Source: Gammaproteobacteria bacterium (GTDB taxonomy: Bacteria; Pseudomonadota; Gammaproteobacteria; Competibacterales; Competibacteraceae). From it: DNA of 5,945 nucleotides. This document shows positions 1-5,583 of this stretch, one piece after another. The DNA lies in assembly GCA_020047885.1 (NCBI GenBank), contig JAIFNF010000111.1:1-5945 (forward strand). Reading direction: 5' to 3'. The position numbers and the translations under genes were made by a program. Within the stretch, counting starts at the first letter, position 1; each line of letters opens with the position of its first letter. The notes under the pieces were generated by a model. It did not search any database. It was not told where the DNA came from and saw nothing but the letters and a program-made list of their open reading frames with translations.

Positions 1-53
1 CTCAAGGCGAAGACCCCTTGGCAGCCTCCCGAGGAGTGCAGGGCCTGAAGTTT

Positions 54-866
54 TCAACACAGTTGCTCCTTGGATAAGGAGGGGTGGCGCGAAGCGCCGG
101 GGTGGTTCGACGCCCCCAAACCGCCAAACACCCTGGCCTTATGCACCGTCACCGCATCCACCGGCAGCGCCTGCCGCTCAATCCGTCCACCCTGCAACGC
201 CGCATCCGTCTTATCCACCGCCAGCAGCGCCCCAAACCCGGCCAGCGCCGCCAGTGCCTCATCCACCGCCCCAAACGCCTTGCGCAATTTGGAACCGCCC
301 GCCACCCGCTGATCCCGCAACCGCGCCCCAATGCTTTCCACGGTCAACGGCCCCGGCGCAGTCGGTAATCCCGCCTCTGGATGCCGTTCCGCCACGCCCA
401 CCAACCACGCATGAATACCCGGAAAATCCAGCACGGCCATCTGCACCGCCAGCGCCGCCTCCGGATCGCGGAACGTATCGCGGGTCTGCTCCAGCAAATC
501 CGGCCAATCCTGGAACCGCAACGCCCCATGATGCCGGCGCACCGCGATGAACACCGCCAACCGTTGCCACAGCGGCCAATTCAACTCCCCGGTGTACCAC
601 CAGGCCAGCACCGCGCCGATTTCAGCATGATGGCTGAGAACCGAACGCGGGCCATGCCGCAACAGATAATCCTGAAACCACGGCGTGGCCTTGCCCAGGT
701 CATGGAACAATCCCGCCACCCACGCGATAGCGGACACTTCGCGCCGGGCAGTCGGGGCAATACTAGCCGCCGCCCTTTCCGCGACCCGCTCCAGATGCAC
801 CGGCAGCGGATCGTTGGGATGGGCGAACGTGTCAGAGAAACGCAACAGTGTCGGGGCCGACGCCAT
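54..866 (-). CDS. cas3: Cas3 HD-nuclease part (cas3''-like), lacking the helicase; probably truncated type I-B Cas3
   Basis: This is the metal-dependent HD nuclease that degrades target DNA after recruitment by Cascade. The chosen ATG gives 270 residues. HD-type metal-ligand candidates are H24, H55-D56 (in GLFHDLGKATPWFQDYL), H79-H80 (LSHHAEIGA) and H112-H113 (VRRHHGAL). The DKTDA motif at 218-222 is typical of the end of the HD region in I-B Cas3 proteins. The start at 866 is preceded by AGGGAGG at a 5-nt spacing; the frame stays open upstream to 1022, but those residues are unlike Cas3 and lie over cas5. The gene overlaps the cas5 end by 35 nt, so translation is probably coupled. Full I-B Cas3 proteins usually run to about 700-800 residues with a DEAD-box helicase. 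Here recognisable sequence ends near residue 249, and the last ~20 residues are encoded by a REP-like palindrome. Either cas3 has been interrupted, or HD and helicase are separate genes with the helicase beyond position 1. The HD identity is firm; its functional state is open. Confidence 0.9.
   Translation of the reverse strand: MASAPTLLRFSDTFAHPNDPLPVHLERVAERAAASIAPTARREVSAIAWVAGLFHDLGKATPWFQDYLLRHGPRSVLSHHAEIGAVLAWWYTGELNWPLWQRLAVFIAVRRHHGALRFQDWPDLLEQTRDTFRDPEAALAVQMAVLDFPGIHAWLVGVAERHPEAGLPTAPGPLTVESIGARLRDQRVAGGSKLRKAFGAVDEALAALAGFGALLAVDKTDAALQGGRIERQALPVDAVTVHKARVFGGLGASNHPGASRHPSLSKEQLC
61..110. repeat. REP-like palindromic element at the 3' end of the cas3 HD frame
   Basis: Two perfect hairpins sit side by side. 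CTCCTT (66-71) pairs with AAGGAG (76-81) across a GGAT loop, and GGCGC (86-90) pairs with GCGCC (94-98) across GAA. The second hairpin is bracketed by direct GGGGT copies (81-85 and 99-103). Short elements of this design, CCACCCC plus a palindrome plus ACCCCTCCTT on the minus strand, are scattered as intergenic repeats in many bacterial genomes; that is recognised from memory, not searched. Here the element supplies the last codons of the HD frame, so it either interrupted cas3 or sits at its original 3' end. Its left boundary is uncertain and could extend past position 61. Confidence 0.6.
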
Positions 867-1548
867 AACAACCTCCCTGGCTACTTTGGCCACAAATCGA
901 CTGACCGTCGCCAGCCAGCACAATCTCCTGATAGCGATGCACAATCCGCTCATGGTCCATGACCGCCGGAATCCGCAACCGGTGATACTGCCGACCCTCG
1001 TCGTAGTGAACCGCCACCCCATCGCTTAACGGCATCGCGGTCTGCGCCGCCCACTCACCTGCCGGTAACGCCTGCGCCGCCCATTCCCCCACCCAGGCCA
1101 GTTCCGCCAGACAGGACGCCAGACCCAGCGATACCGTATAAGCGCTCCGTCCCGCCCGCAGCCGCGCTGCCAATTCATCTGCGACCGGTTCGGCCAACCC
1201 GGCGACGTAAATCCGGAAATGCGGCTGGCGCAAAAACTCAAACGGTACCTGGGTATGGGTATTTTCCTGTGCCAGGGGCCGGAAAAAGCCATCCGTCCCG
1301 GTCTTGGTTTGCAACAGATTGAGCGCCGCACGGAACACCCGCACCGGGGCGCGCAGCCCCACTGCAATACGCACCTGCGCCCAACCCAGTCGCTGGGCAT
1401 ACTCGTCCTTGCCATAGCCAAGGATCGCCCCCAGCATCCCCAACACCGCCGGCGGCGGCGGCAGGGGATAGCTCACTGGACTCATCGGGGAATAGGGCTT
1501 CTTGAATTGCCCATAATCCCCGGAGACCTCGAAGACCAGGGTGCGCAT
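832..1548 (-). CDS. cas5: Cas5, type I-B (Cas5h/Cas5b) Cascade subunit
   Basis: Cas5 is a RAMP-fold protein that caps the 5' handle of the crRNA and contacts Cas8 and Cas7 at the foot of Cascade. The 238 residues show the usual N-terminal pattern: FEVSGDYGQFKKPYSP near 6-21, then the proline-rich YPLPPPPAVLGMLGAILG at 27-44. The mid-protein VPFEFL and FRIYVAG (101-117) and SLGLASCLAELAWVGEW (140-156) also match the I-B branch rather than the catalytic I-C Cas5. A separate Cas6 would therefore be expected to process crRNA. The ATG lies 2 nt after the cas7 stop with only a weak GGA upstream, suggesting translational coupling. An in-frame 30-nt duplication gives GEWAAQ twice (154-159 and 164-169). 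The C-terminal ~20 residues are less typical and overlap the cas3 start region. Confidence 0.92.
   Translation of the reverse strand: MRTLVFEVSGDYGQFKKPYSPMSPVSYPLPPPPAVLGMLGAILGYGKDEYAQRLGWAQVRIAVGLRAPVRVFRAALNLLQTKTGTDGFFRPLAQENTHTQVPFEFLRQPHFRIYVAGLAEPVADELAARLRAGRSAYTVSLGLASCLAELAWVGEWAAQALPAGEWAAQTAMPLSDGVAVHYDEGRQYHRLRIPAVMDHERIVHRYQEIVLAGDGQSICGQSSQGGCYGVGPDTVAFL
872..878 (-). promoter_or_regulatory. Ribosome binding site that sets the cas3 start
   Basis: Read on the minus strand this is AGGGAGG, five bases before the ATG at 866-864. It lies inside the last codons of cas5. It is the reason for choosing the 270-residue product over the longer open frame that begins at 1022. Confidence 0.75.
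1041..1089. repeat. Imperfect in-frame 30-nt tandem duplication inside cas5
   Basis: Bases 1041-1059 and 1071-1089 match at 16 of 19 positions with a period of exactly 30 nt; the shared core is TGCGCCGCCCA. On the minus strand this encodes GEWAAQ twice, ten residues apart. The period is a multiple of three, so the frame is kept. It lies just after the conserved LAWVGEW segment, probably in a surface loop. Confidence 0.6.
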
Positions 1549-1550
1549 GG

Positions 1551-2537
1551 CTACACGTCCAGCGCCGCAACCGGCAGGCCCGCGTGTCCGGCCAGTTCCG
1601 CAAACCGGCCGGTCTGACCGTCAGCCTCGCAAATCAGCCGCGAGTCCTGCATGACCCGCAGGCCAGTCAGCGCCGGGTAATCGCACCAGGCGGCCAGCAA
1701 TTCGCTCACGTCCAACCGGAAGTCGCGGGTCGAACGCAGGGCGGTGTCTTCCACCGTTTTGCCCGACAACGCCAGTCGCCGGGGCAATCCCCCCAGCCGA
1801 TAACCGGGCTGATACTGCGCCACCACCAGCAACAGCGGATCGTGACCCAGTTTGGAATGGGTGTTCAGCGCTGCCGTCCCCCGCCACAACGCTTTCAGCA
1901 ACAAATCCACATCCGCCTCGCTCAAGCCGGTCGTCCGGGCTGCCGTTTCATTGGCGACCCCGTAGGCGGTAATCAGCGCATAAGGCAACAGCCAGCGTTC
2001 GGCAAACGATTTCTGGTTACCGCTGGCGCTACCGGCATAAGCGGCGGTTTGCTGCACCAAGGTCGGACTCACCCGATGCAGGGAACGGTTGAACGCGGAA
2101 AACTGCACCGGTCCGGTCAACTGCAAGGACGGCTCATTCTTGCCCAGTGGCAACGTGGCACCAAACAGCCGGGCATCGATGCAGCCGCGCAACACCGCTT
2201 CCTGCAAGGCGCGGCGCTTCTCCTCGCCTTTTTTGCCCTTGGCGGCTTCAGTCAGAAATTGTTCCGCCCGATCCTTGCCCTCGGACAGATAGCCATCCGC
2301 CTTGAGCGTATCGCGGATCAGCACTTCCCGACCGGTAGCCAGCCGCTTGCCAACATCCGGCTCCAGGCTCACAAAGTAGTCGCGCACCGTGCGCTTGATC
2401 CGCACATCGCTGACCGTCGCTTCACCGGTTTCCGGATCGGTGCGCGGACGGTTTTCATCGAGGGGATCGCCGTTGGGATTACAGTCTGTGGCTTGGTAGG
2501 TGAACATTATTTCATAGGGTTGGGTAATAACAGTCAT
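1551..2537 (-). CDS. cas7: Cas7, type I-B (Csh2) Cascade backbone subunit
   Basis: Cas7 polymerises along the crRNA spacer and forms the backbone of Cascade. The 328 residues match the Csh2 pattern: CNPNGDPLDENRPRTDPETG (19-38) followed by VSDVRIKRTVRDYF (42-55) at the N-terminus. Further on are GPVQFSAFNRSLHRV (142-156), RWLLPYALITAYGVANETAA (181-200) and LLLKALWRGTAALNTHSKLG (212-231). The I-C homologue Csd2 shares the NPNGDP core, but the later blocks fit I-B, as does the neighbouring zinc-finger large subunit. The ATG at 2537 has AGGAG (2546-2550) 8 nt upstream. It follows cas8b by 84 nt, a gap that contains a palindromic repeat, and precedes cas5 by 2 nt. Confidence 0.95.
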   Translation of the reverse strand: MTVITQPYEIMFTYQATDCNPNGDPLDENRPRTDPETGEATVSDVRIKRTVRDYFVSLEPDVGKRLATGREVLIRDTLKADGYLSEGKDRAEQFLTEAAKGKKGEEKRRALQEAVLRGCIDARLFGATLPLGKNEPSLQLTGPVQFSAFNRSLHRVSPTLVQQTAAYAGSASGNQKSFAERWLLPYALITAYGVANETAARTTGLSEADVDLLLKALWRGTAALNTHSKLGHDPLLLVVAQYQPGYRLGGLPRRLALSGKTVEDTALRSTRDFRLDVSELLAAWCDYPALTGLRVMQDSRLICEADGQTGRFAELAGHAGLPVAALDV

Positions 2538-2570
2538 GCGTCATGCTCCTGATGGATAAAAAGTTTTAGC

Positions 2571-2610
2571 CCCCCTCTCCCGCAGGCGGGACAGGAGTTG
2601 GGAGTGAGGG
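2571..2610 (-). repeat. Palindromic intergenic repeat, copy A (between cas8b and cas7)
   Basis: On the minus strand the element begins with CCCTCAC about a dozen bases after the cas8b stop. Its hairpin core CCCGC/GCGGG is formed by 2579-2583 and 2586-2590, and it ends in GAGGGG. It aligns over about 40 nt with copy B at 4439-4485 in the same orientation: both have CCCTCAC, then a pyrimidine and CCC, a YCCT block, the TCCCGC core, and GAGGGG. Copy A has mismatches in its stem. A T-run (TTTTT in minus-strand sense) follows the hairpin about 8 nt later, so weak attenuation before cas7 is possible but not shown. Confidence 0.7.
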
Positions 2611-2621
2611 TCTGGGGGGTG

Positions 2622-3020
2622 CTATTTCTTCTCAAGCTGCCCAATCCGGTACGCCAGGCTGTAGCCGAGCGTGAACGCAAAAGTCGCCTCTTCATCGCTG
2701 ATCGCCCAGACCTCGCCACACGCCACCCAGGCATTCGCCAGATCCGGGTCCAGGCCGGTGATGACATAACCGAGCTTGCCGTACTGAGCCAGTTTCCCAT
2801 GGCCTTCCCGGTACAACCGCTGCAAGTGCTGGCGACTCAACAACCGACCGATGAACTTCTTGGTGAACGGATCAGCGCCGCGCTCCTGCCGCTGCACCGA
2901 AGCCACCTGTGAGGCATAGCAACCGGTCAGAAAAGCGGTGATCAATTCAGGGCGGCGGAAAAAATCGGCATGATCTTGCACATAACGTCCATAAGGACTG
3001 TTGGGAACAGCGTCAGACAT
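2622..3020 (-). CDS. cas11b: Probable internally translated small subunit Cas11b (C-terminal 132 residues of Cas8b)
   Basis: In several type I systems, including I-B, I-C and I-D, the small Cascade subunit is made from an internal start in the large-subunit gene. Here Met445 of Cas8b (ATG at 3020-3018) is preceded by a full AAGGAG at 3030-3035, 9 nt away. The site is embedded in the codons for the residues VKEHPA. The predicted product is 132 residues and begins MSDAVPNSPYGRY, within the usual size range for Cas11b. It is rich in predicted helices, with no zinc motif. No stand-alone cas11 gene is present between the other I-B genes, which agrees with this reading. What is seen is the site, spacing, frame and length; that it is used is inferred. 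Confidence 0.72.
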   Translation of the reverse strand: MSDAVPNSPYGRYVQDHADFFRRPELITAFLTGCYASQVASVQRQERGADPFTKKFIGRLLSRQHLQRLYREGHGKLAQYGKLGYVITGLDPDLANAWVACGEVWAISDEEATFAFTLGYSLAYRIGQLEKK

Positions 3021-4352
3021 CGCGGGATGCTCCTTAACGGGATCAGGAATAATGAGTTGCGTGAGGCGGGCGTAGCGGTACAAACCCCAGGCTTGCCGGG
3101 TCATCCAGTGCAACAAATCCGGATTGCGCTTGCCGGTATCGAGCAGCTTGGCGACCAGATTGCGCAGGAAATGGCGGTAGACCACCGACTGACCGGCGAA
3201 CAACGCCGCCAGCCAGTTGCGCACTGTGTCATCGCTGGCTTTATCGCTGGCACTGGAGAAGTTCTTGAAGGTCATGGCCGTAATGCGGACGGGCTTGATC
3301 TCCTTCTTATCCTCCACGGTCAAATCCGCCGCTTGCGCGATGGCCTTACTGGCGTTGTGCAAAACGCGCAACCGGCTGGGCAACAATTGCTGCACCTCAG
3401 CCTGCACGCGCCACGAAGCGTTCTGCTGCTTGTAAAAAATCAGCGCCAACGCCAACTGATCGCCATAACCGGCGAACTCATCCGTCAGCGCCAGTTCATC
3501 AGCCACCAGATCCCGCGCCTTGCCCAGTTGATAGCGGTCGGGCCGCTGGCCGATCCGGGCGCGCAACTCCTCCCGCACCTCGGGATTGTTGCTGTAGGGC
3601 AGGATCAGATAGCTCTGTCCAGCCATACTGCTGGACAGCCAGGTTTCGGCAAAGGTGAAGGTTTCAGCGATGGATAAGGCGCAATCGCCGCACACCGGAA
3701 AATTGCGATGTGCTTTGTGCGCATGGAAACCGCCGGCGATGCTGCCGGGGTTATTCAGGTTGTAACAGGCCAGCACCGCGTAATTGCCATAAACCTTGAC
3801 GTCGGTTTGGCCGCAGACCGCACAACTGCCCTGCTTACGGATGCCGCCCTTGTCAGCAAACGCCTCCAGCGCCCGGTCGACCATCAATGCCCGGCTTTCC
3901 GGCCAGGCATAGACCGGTTGCAGATGCTCATCAGCCCAGTACAGATAGGCGCGATGATCCTTATCAACGCCCGCTTCTTTTTGCTTGGCCTCGATTTCTT
4001 TCCCGATAATCTCCCGGTCACGATCAAAACGGGCCAGACCGTCCACCAGCCACTGCCGCCGGACGCCGGGTAATTCGCTGTAATCAGCCAGCGCCTTAAC
4101 CGCATTCGCCAACCGGGGACCCGTATTGCCCGCCAACTTGCAACATGGGGTGAAGTCAGTGCCATTCGGCGGCCCGGAGCGGTAGACCACCCCTTGATTG
4201 CCCTGATAGGTCTTGACGCCACACCATTCGCCCTGGGAGCCGAAGCACAACGCCAATCCCCGGTCGTAATTCGCCGGCATTCCCTCATTCAACCGCTCCC
4301 AGGCCTGCCGCTCCGGCAAGCACTGGCTTAATTCATACAAGCGTTGAAACAT
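2622..4352 (-). CDS. cas8b: Cas8b (Csh1), large subunit of type I-B Cascade
   Basis: Cas8b is the large Cascade subunit, expected to recognise the PAM and help recruit Cas3. The 576 residues contain a zinc-finger-like pair of CxxC motifs, C177/C180 (SCAVCG) and C221/C224 (FPVCGDC). They are separated by the YAVLACYNLNNPGSIAGGF segment that matches the I-B Csh1 family. The stretch FFRRPELITAFLTGCYASQV (464-483) and the end, ATFAFTLGYSLAYRIGQLEKK, fit the helical C-terminal region. Length is within the usual 500-650 range. The ATG at 4352 has AGAAGG (4361-4366) 8 nt upstream. The gene is separated from cmr6 by 136 nt and from cas7 by 84 nt, each gap holding a copy of the same palindromic repeat. 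Met445 is preceded by a strong ribosome site and probably starts a separate small subunit. Csd1 of type I-C was considered, but the paired CxxC and the Csh2-like neighbour favour I-B. Confidence 0.92.
   Translation of the reverse strand: MFQRLYELSQCLPERQAWERLNEGMPANYDRGLALCFGSQGEWCGVKTYQGNQGVVYRSGPPNGTDFTPCCKLAGNTGPRLANAVKALADYSELPGVRRQWLVDGLARFDRDREIIGKEIEAKQKEAGVDKDHRAYLYWADEHLQPVYAWPESRALMVDRALEAFADKGGIRKQGSCAVCGQTDVKVYGNYAVLACYNLNNPGSIAGGFHAHKAHRNFPVCGDCALSIAETFTFAETWLSSSMAGQSYLILPYSNNPEVREELRARIGQRPDRYQLGKARDLVADELALTDEFAGYGDQLALALIFYKQQNASWRVQAEVQQLLPSRLRVLHNASKAIAQAADLTVEDKKEIKPVRITAMTFKNFSSASDKASDDTVRNWLAALFAGQSVVYRHFLRNLVAKLLDTGKRNPDLLHWMTRQAWGLYRYARLTQLIIPDPVKEHPAMSDAVPNSPYGRYVQDHADFFRRPELITAFLTGCYASQVASVQRQERGADPFTKKFIGRLLSRQHLQRLYREGHGKLAQYGKLGYVITGLDPDLANAWVACGEVWAISDEEATFAFTLGYSLAYRIGQLEKK
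3030..3035 (-). promoter_or_regulatory. Internal Shine-Dalgarno site in cas8b for Cas11b
   Basis: On the minus strand this reads AAGGAG, 9 nt before the ATG at 3020-3018 and in the same frame as cas8b. It is at least as strong as the site at the cas8b start itself, which is unusual for the middle of a coding region. Confidence 0.7.
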
Positions 4353-4412
4353 AATGATTTCCTTCTAAAGCCCTATGAAATTCCTGGAGTGCAGCCTGCC
4401 ACACCCGAACCT

Positions 4413-4439
4413 GCTTGTCCGATGCGACAAGCTTGTCGC
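4413..4439. repeat. Nested inverted repeats upstream of cas8b
   Basis: A perfect 16-bp palindrome, GCGACAAGCTTGTCGC, occupies 4424-4439. An upstream GCTTGTC (4413-4419) can also pair with GACAAGC (4426-4432) across a 6-nt loop, so two alternative hairpins compete for the same arm. The structure touches the outer edge of palindromic repeat copy B and lies about 60-90 nt before the cas8b start. It could be an operator, part of a larger repeat, or an RNA structure in the leader; nothing here decides which. I see no convincing -35/-10 pair in the 136-nt gap between cmr6 and cas8b. Confidence 0.5.
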
Positions 4440-4485
4440 CTCACCTCCCCTCGCCCGCCTGCGGGAGAGGGGCCGGGGGTGAGGG
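4439..4485 (-). repeat. Palindromic intergenic repeat, copy B (between cmr6 and cas8b)
   Basis: The element starts 3 nt after the cmr6 stop. The palindrome is long: CCCGC (4454-4458) pairs with GCGGG (4461-4465), CCCCTC (4447-4452) with GAGGGG (4467-4472), and after a small bulge CTCACC (4440-4445) with GGTGAG (4478-4483). It is the better-preserved relative of copy A at 2571-2610 and has the same orientation. Such GC-rich hairpins commonly lie just after stop codons in proteobacterial genomes. It lacks a T-tract on the minus strand, so it is not a typical intrinsic terminator, although it may protect the upstream transcript's 3' end. Confidence 0.8.
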
Positions 4486-4488
4486 CGC

Positions 4489-5583
4489 TCATTGCCGCAA
4501 CGCCGCGATCTTGTCCCGACGCTCCTTCTTCTTCGCTCCCCAACCGACATAGCCGAACACCGCTTCCGCCAGCACCGCCAATTCCCCTCGATCCGAAGCA
4601 GCCCAGTTCACTCCTTCCTTGAGCAACTGATTGATCTGGTTAATGACCTCACCGCCCGGCTCCTTAACGCCTCGCTGCTGATCCGCTTCCAGCCGTTCCC
4701 GCAGCAACTGCACCACCTGCCGTTCCGGGGACAACCCCGCCAATTTCGCCCGCGCTGCGGCCTGTTTCACCACCTCCTGCAAATCCGCCGTCGCTCCCCT
4801 CTCCTCCACCATCCGCCCATACCCCGCGGACGTCTTGGCTCCCGCGCCCAGCCAATCCAGCGCCTGCTTCAACGCGGCAAATACCAGCGACAACTCCCCG
4901 GCAAATTCCGGGCGACGCGGTGCAATGCCAAACAACAACTTCGCGCTCTTCACCACCAGAAATGGCACTGGCACCGGATCATGCCAATCCGCCGGAACCT
5001 TCTCCGGCTCGCGTCGCCAGTCCTTGATGTCACCGCCCTGCTCGTACCACTTGTTCAAATGCGGGGTCATCACATCAGCGGTCAGCACTACCGGTTCAAC
5101 CGGCAGCGCGTCGAAGAACAGAAACTGCCCGGCCTGTTGCACATCCCCGAACCACTGAATCATCCGCCGGGCTTTCTCCTCCGCATTCAACATCTCATCC
5201 CAAACCTCCACCCCAGCGCGGACCAGCCCTTTAACGCCGCTCCCGGCCAAATACGGAACTCCCAGGGTGTGATGCCAGATCAACCCGTTCTCCACCGGAT
5301 GCGGCAGACCCAGACCGGTCGCAAAATGCCAGTCGGTTTTGAACACTGCGCCATGACCGCCCAGTGCCGTGATCAATGCCAGTTGCCGCAACGCCTGTGC
5401 TTGCAAAACCTCCCGCTGACCGGTCAACCCGGCATTAGCGCTGACCCACTGGCGCTTGCCCTCGTCAGGAATCTTCCAGTCAGCCGCGTAATGATTAAAA
5501 AAGCGGCTGTACCACAATCCCCGGTGGCCGCCATGAGCCAGTACGGGGGCATCTCCCGCCAACTCGTAAAGCGGCAAGTTCAT
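4489..5583 (-). CDS. cmr6: Cmr6, type III-B RAMP subunit
   Basis: Cmr6 is a RAMP/Cas7-like subunit near the 3' end of crRNA in the RNA-targeting Cmr complex. Family blocks in the 364 residues are FATGLGLPHPVENGLIWHHT (87-106) and GVPYLAGSGVKGLVR (108-122), whose glycine-rich loop is typical. Further blocks are FFDALP with DVMTPHLNKWY (156-180) and a second glycine-rich segment, LGAGAKTSAGYGRM (245-258). After residue ~258 there is a helical, charged tail of about 105 residues rich in E, K, R and Q, which is outside the RAMP core. The ATG at 5583 has GAGGAGG (5591-5597) 7 nt upstream and overlaps the cmr5 stop as ATGA, a sign of coupled translation. It is the last gene of the Cmr module; a palindromic repeat follows 3 nt after the stop. 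Confidence 0.93.
   Translation of the reverse strand: MNLPLYELAGDAPVLAHGGHRGLWYSRFFNHYAADWKIPDEGKRQWVSANAGLTGQREVLQAQALRQLALITALGGHGAVFKTDWHFATGLGLPHPVENGLIWHHTLGVPYLAGSGVKGLVRAGVEVWDEMLNAEEKARRMIQWFGDVQQAGQFLFFDALPVEPVVLTADVMTPHLNKWYEQGGDIKDWRREPEKVPADWHDPVPVPFLVVKSAKLLFGIAPRRPEFAGELSLVFAALKQALDWLGAGAKTSAGYGRMVEERGATADLQEVVKQAAARAKLAGLSPERQVVQLLRERLEADQQRGVKEPGGEVINQINQLLKEGVNWAASDRGELAVLAEAVFGYVGWGAKKKERRDKIAALRQ

Noticed and set aside
1..60. A short open minus-strand frame at the left edge that might be a resumed Cas3 or another gene
   Set aside because: Only about 20 codons are visible, with no helicase or other recognisable motif, so it cannot be assigned.
381..962. Open frames on the plus strand, here and antisense to each gene (for example 1584-2552, 4492-5676)
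   Set aside because: They mirror GC-rich coding sequence, have R/P/Q/H-rich compositions with no recognisable domains, and lie wholly opposite well-supported cas genes.
867..1022. Longer N-terminus for the cas3 frame starting at 1022
   Set aside because: The 52 extra residues are rich in R, W, C and T, do not resemble Cas3, and lie over cas5. The ATG at 866 has a strong ribosome site and begins just before the HD domain.
2534..2800. An 88-residue minus-strand frame across the cas8b end and the intergenic repeat
   Set aside because: It is out of frame with cas8b, shows no family features, and passes through the palindromic repeat. It is a shadow of the cas8b 3' end.
1551..4352. Type I-C assignment (Csd1/Csd2) for the large and backbone subunits
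   Set aside because: The Cas7 NPNGDP motif is shared with I-C, but the later Cas7 blocks, the paired CxxC of the large subunit, the Cas5 form and the gene order cas8-cas7-cas5-cas3 fit type I-B.
4411..4445. Resemblance to the enterobacterial REP sequence (CCGATGCGAC)
   Set aside because: The similarity is limited to about ten bases, and the characteristic right arm is missing, so it is not called as that family.
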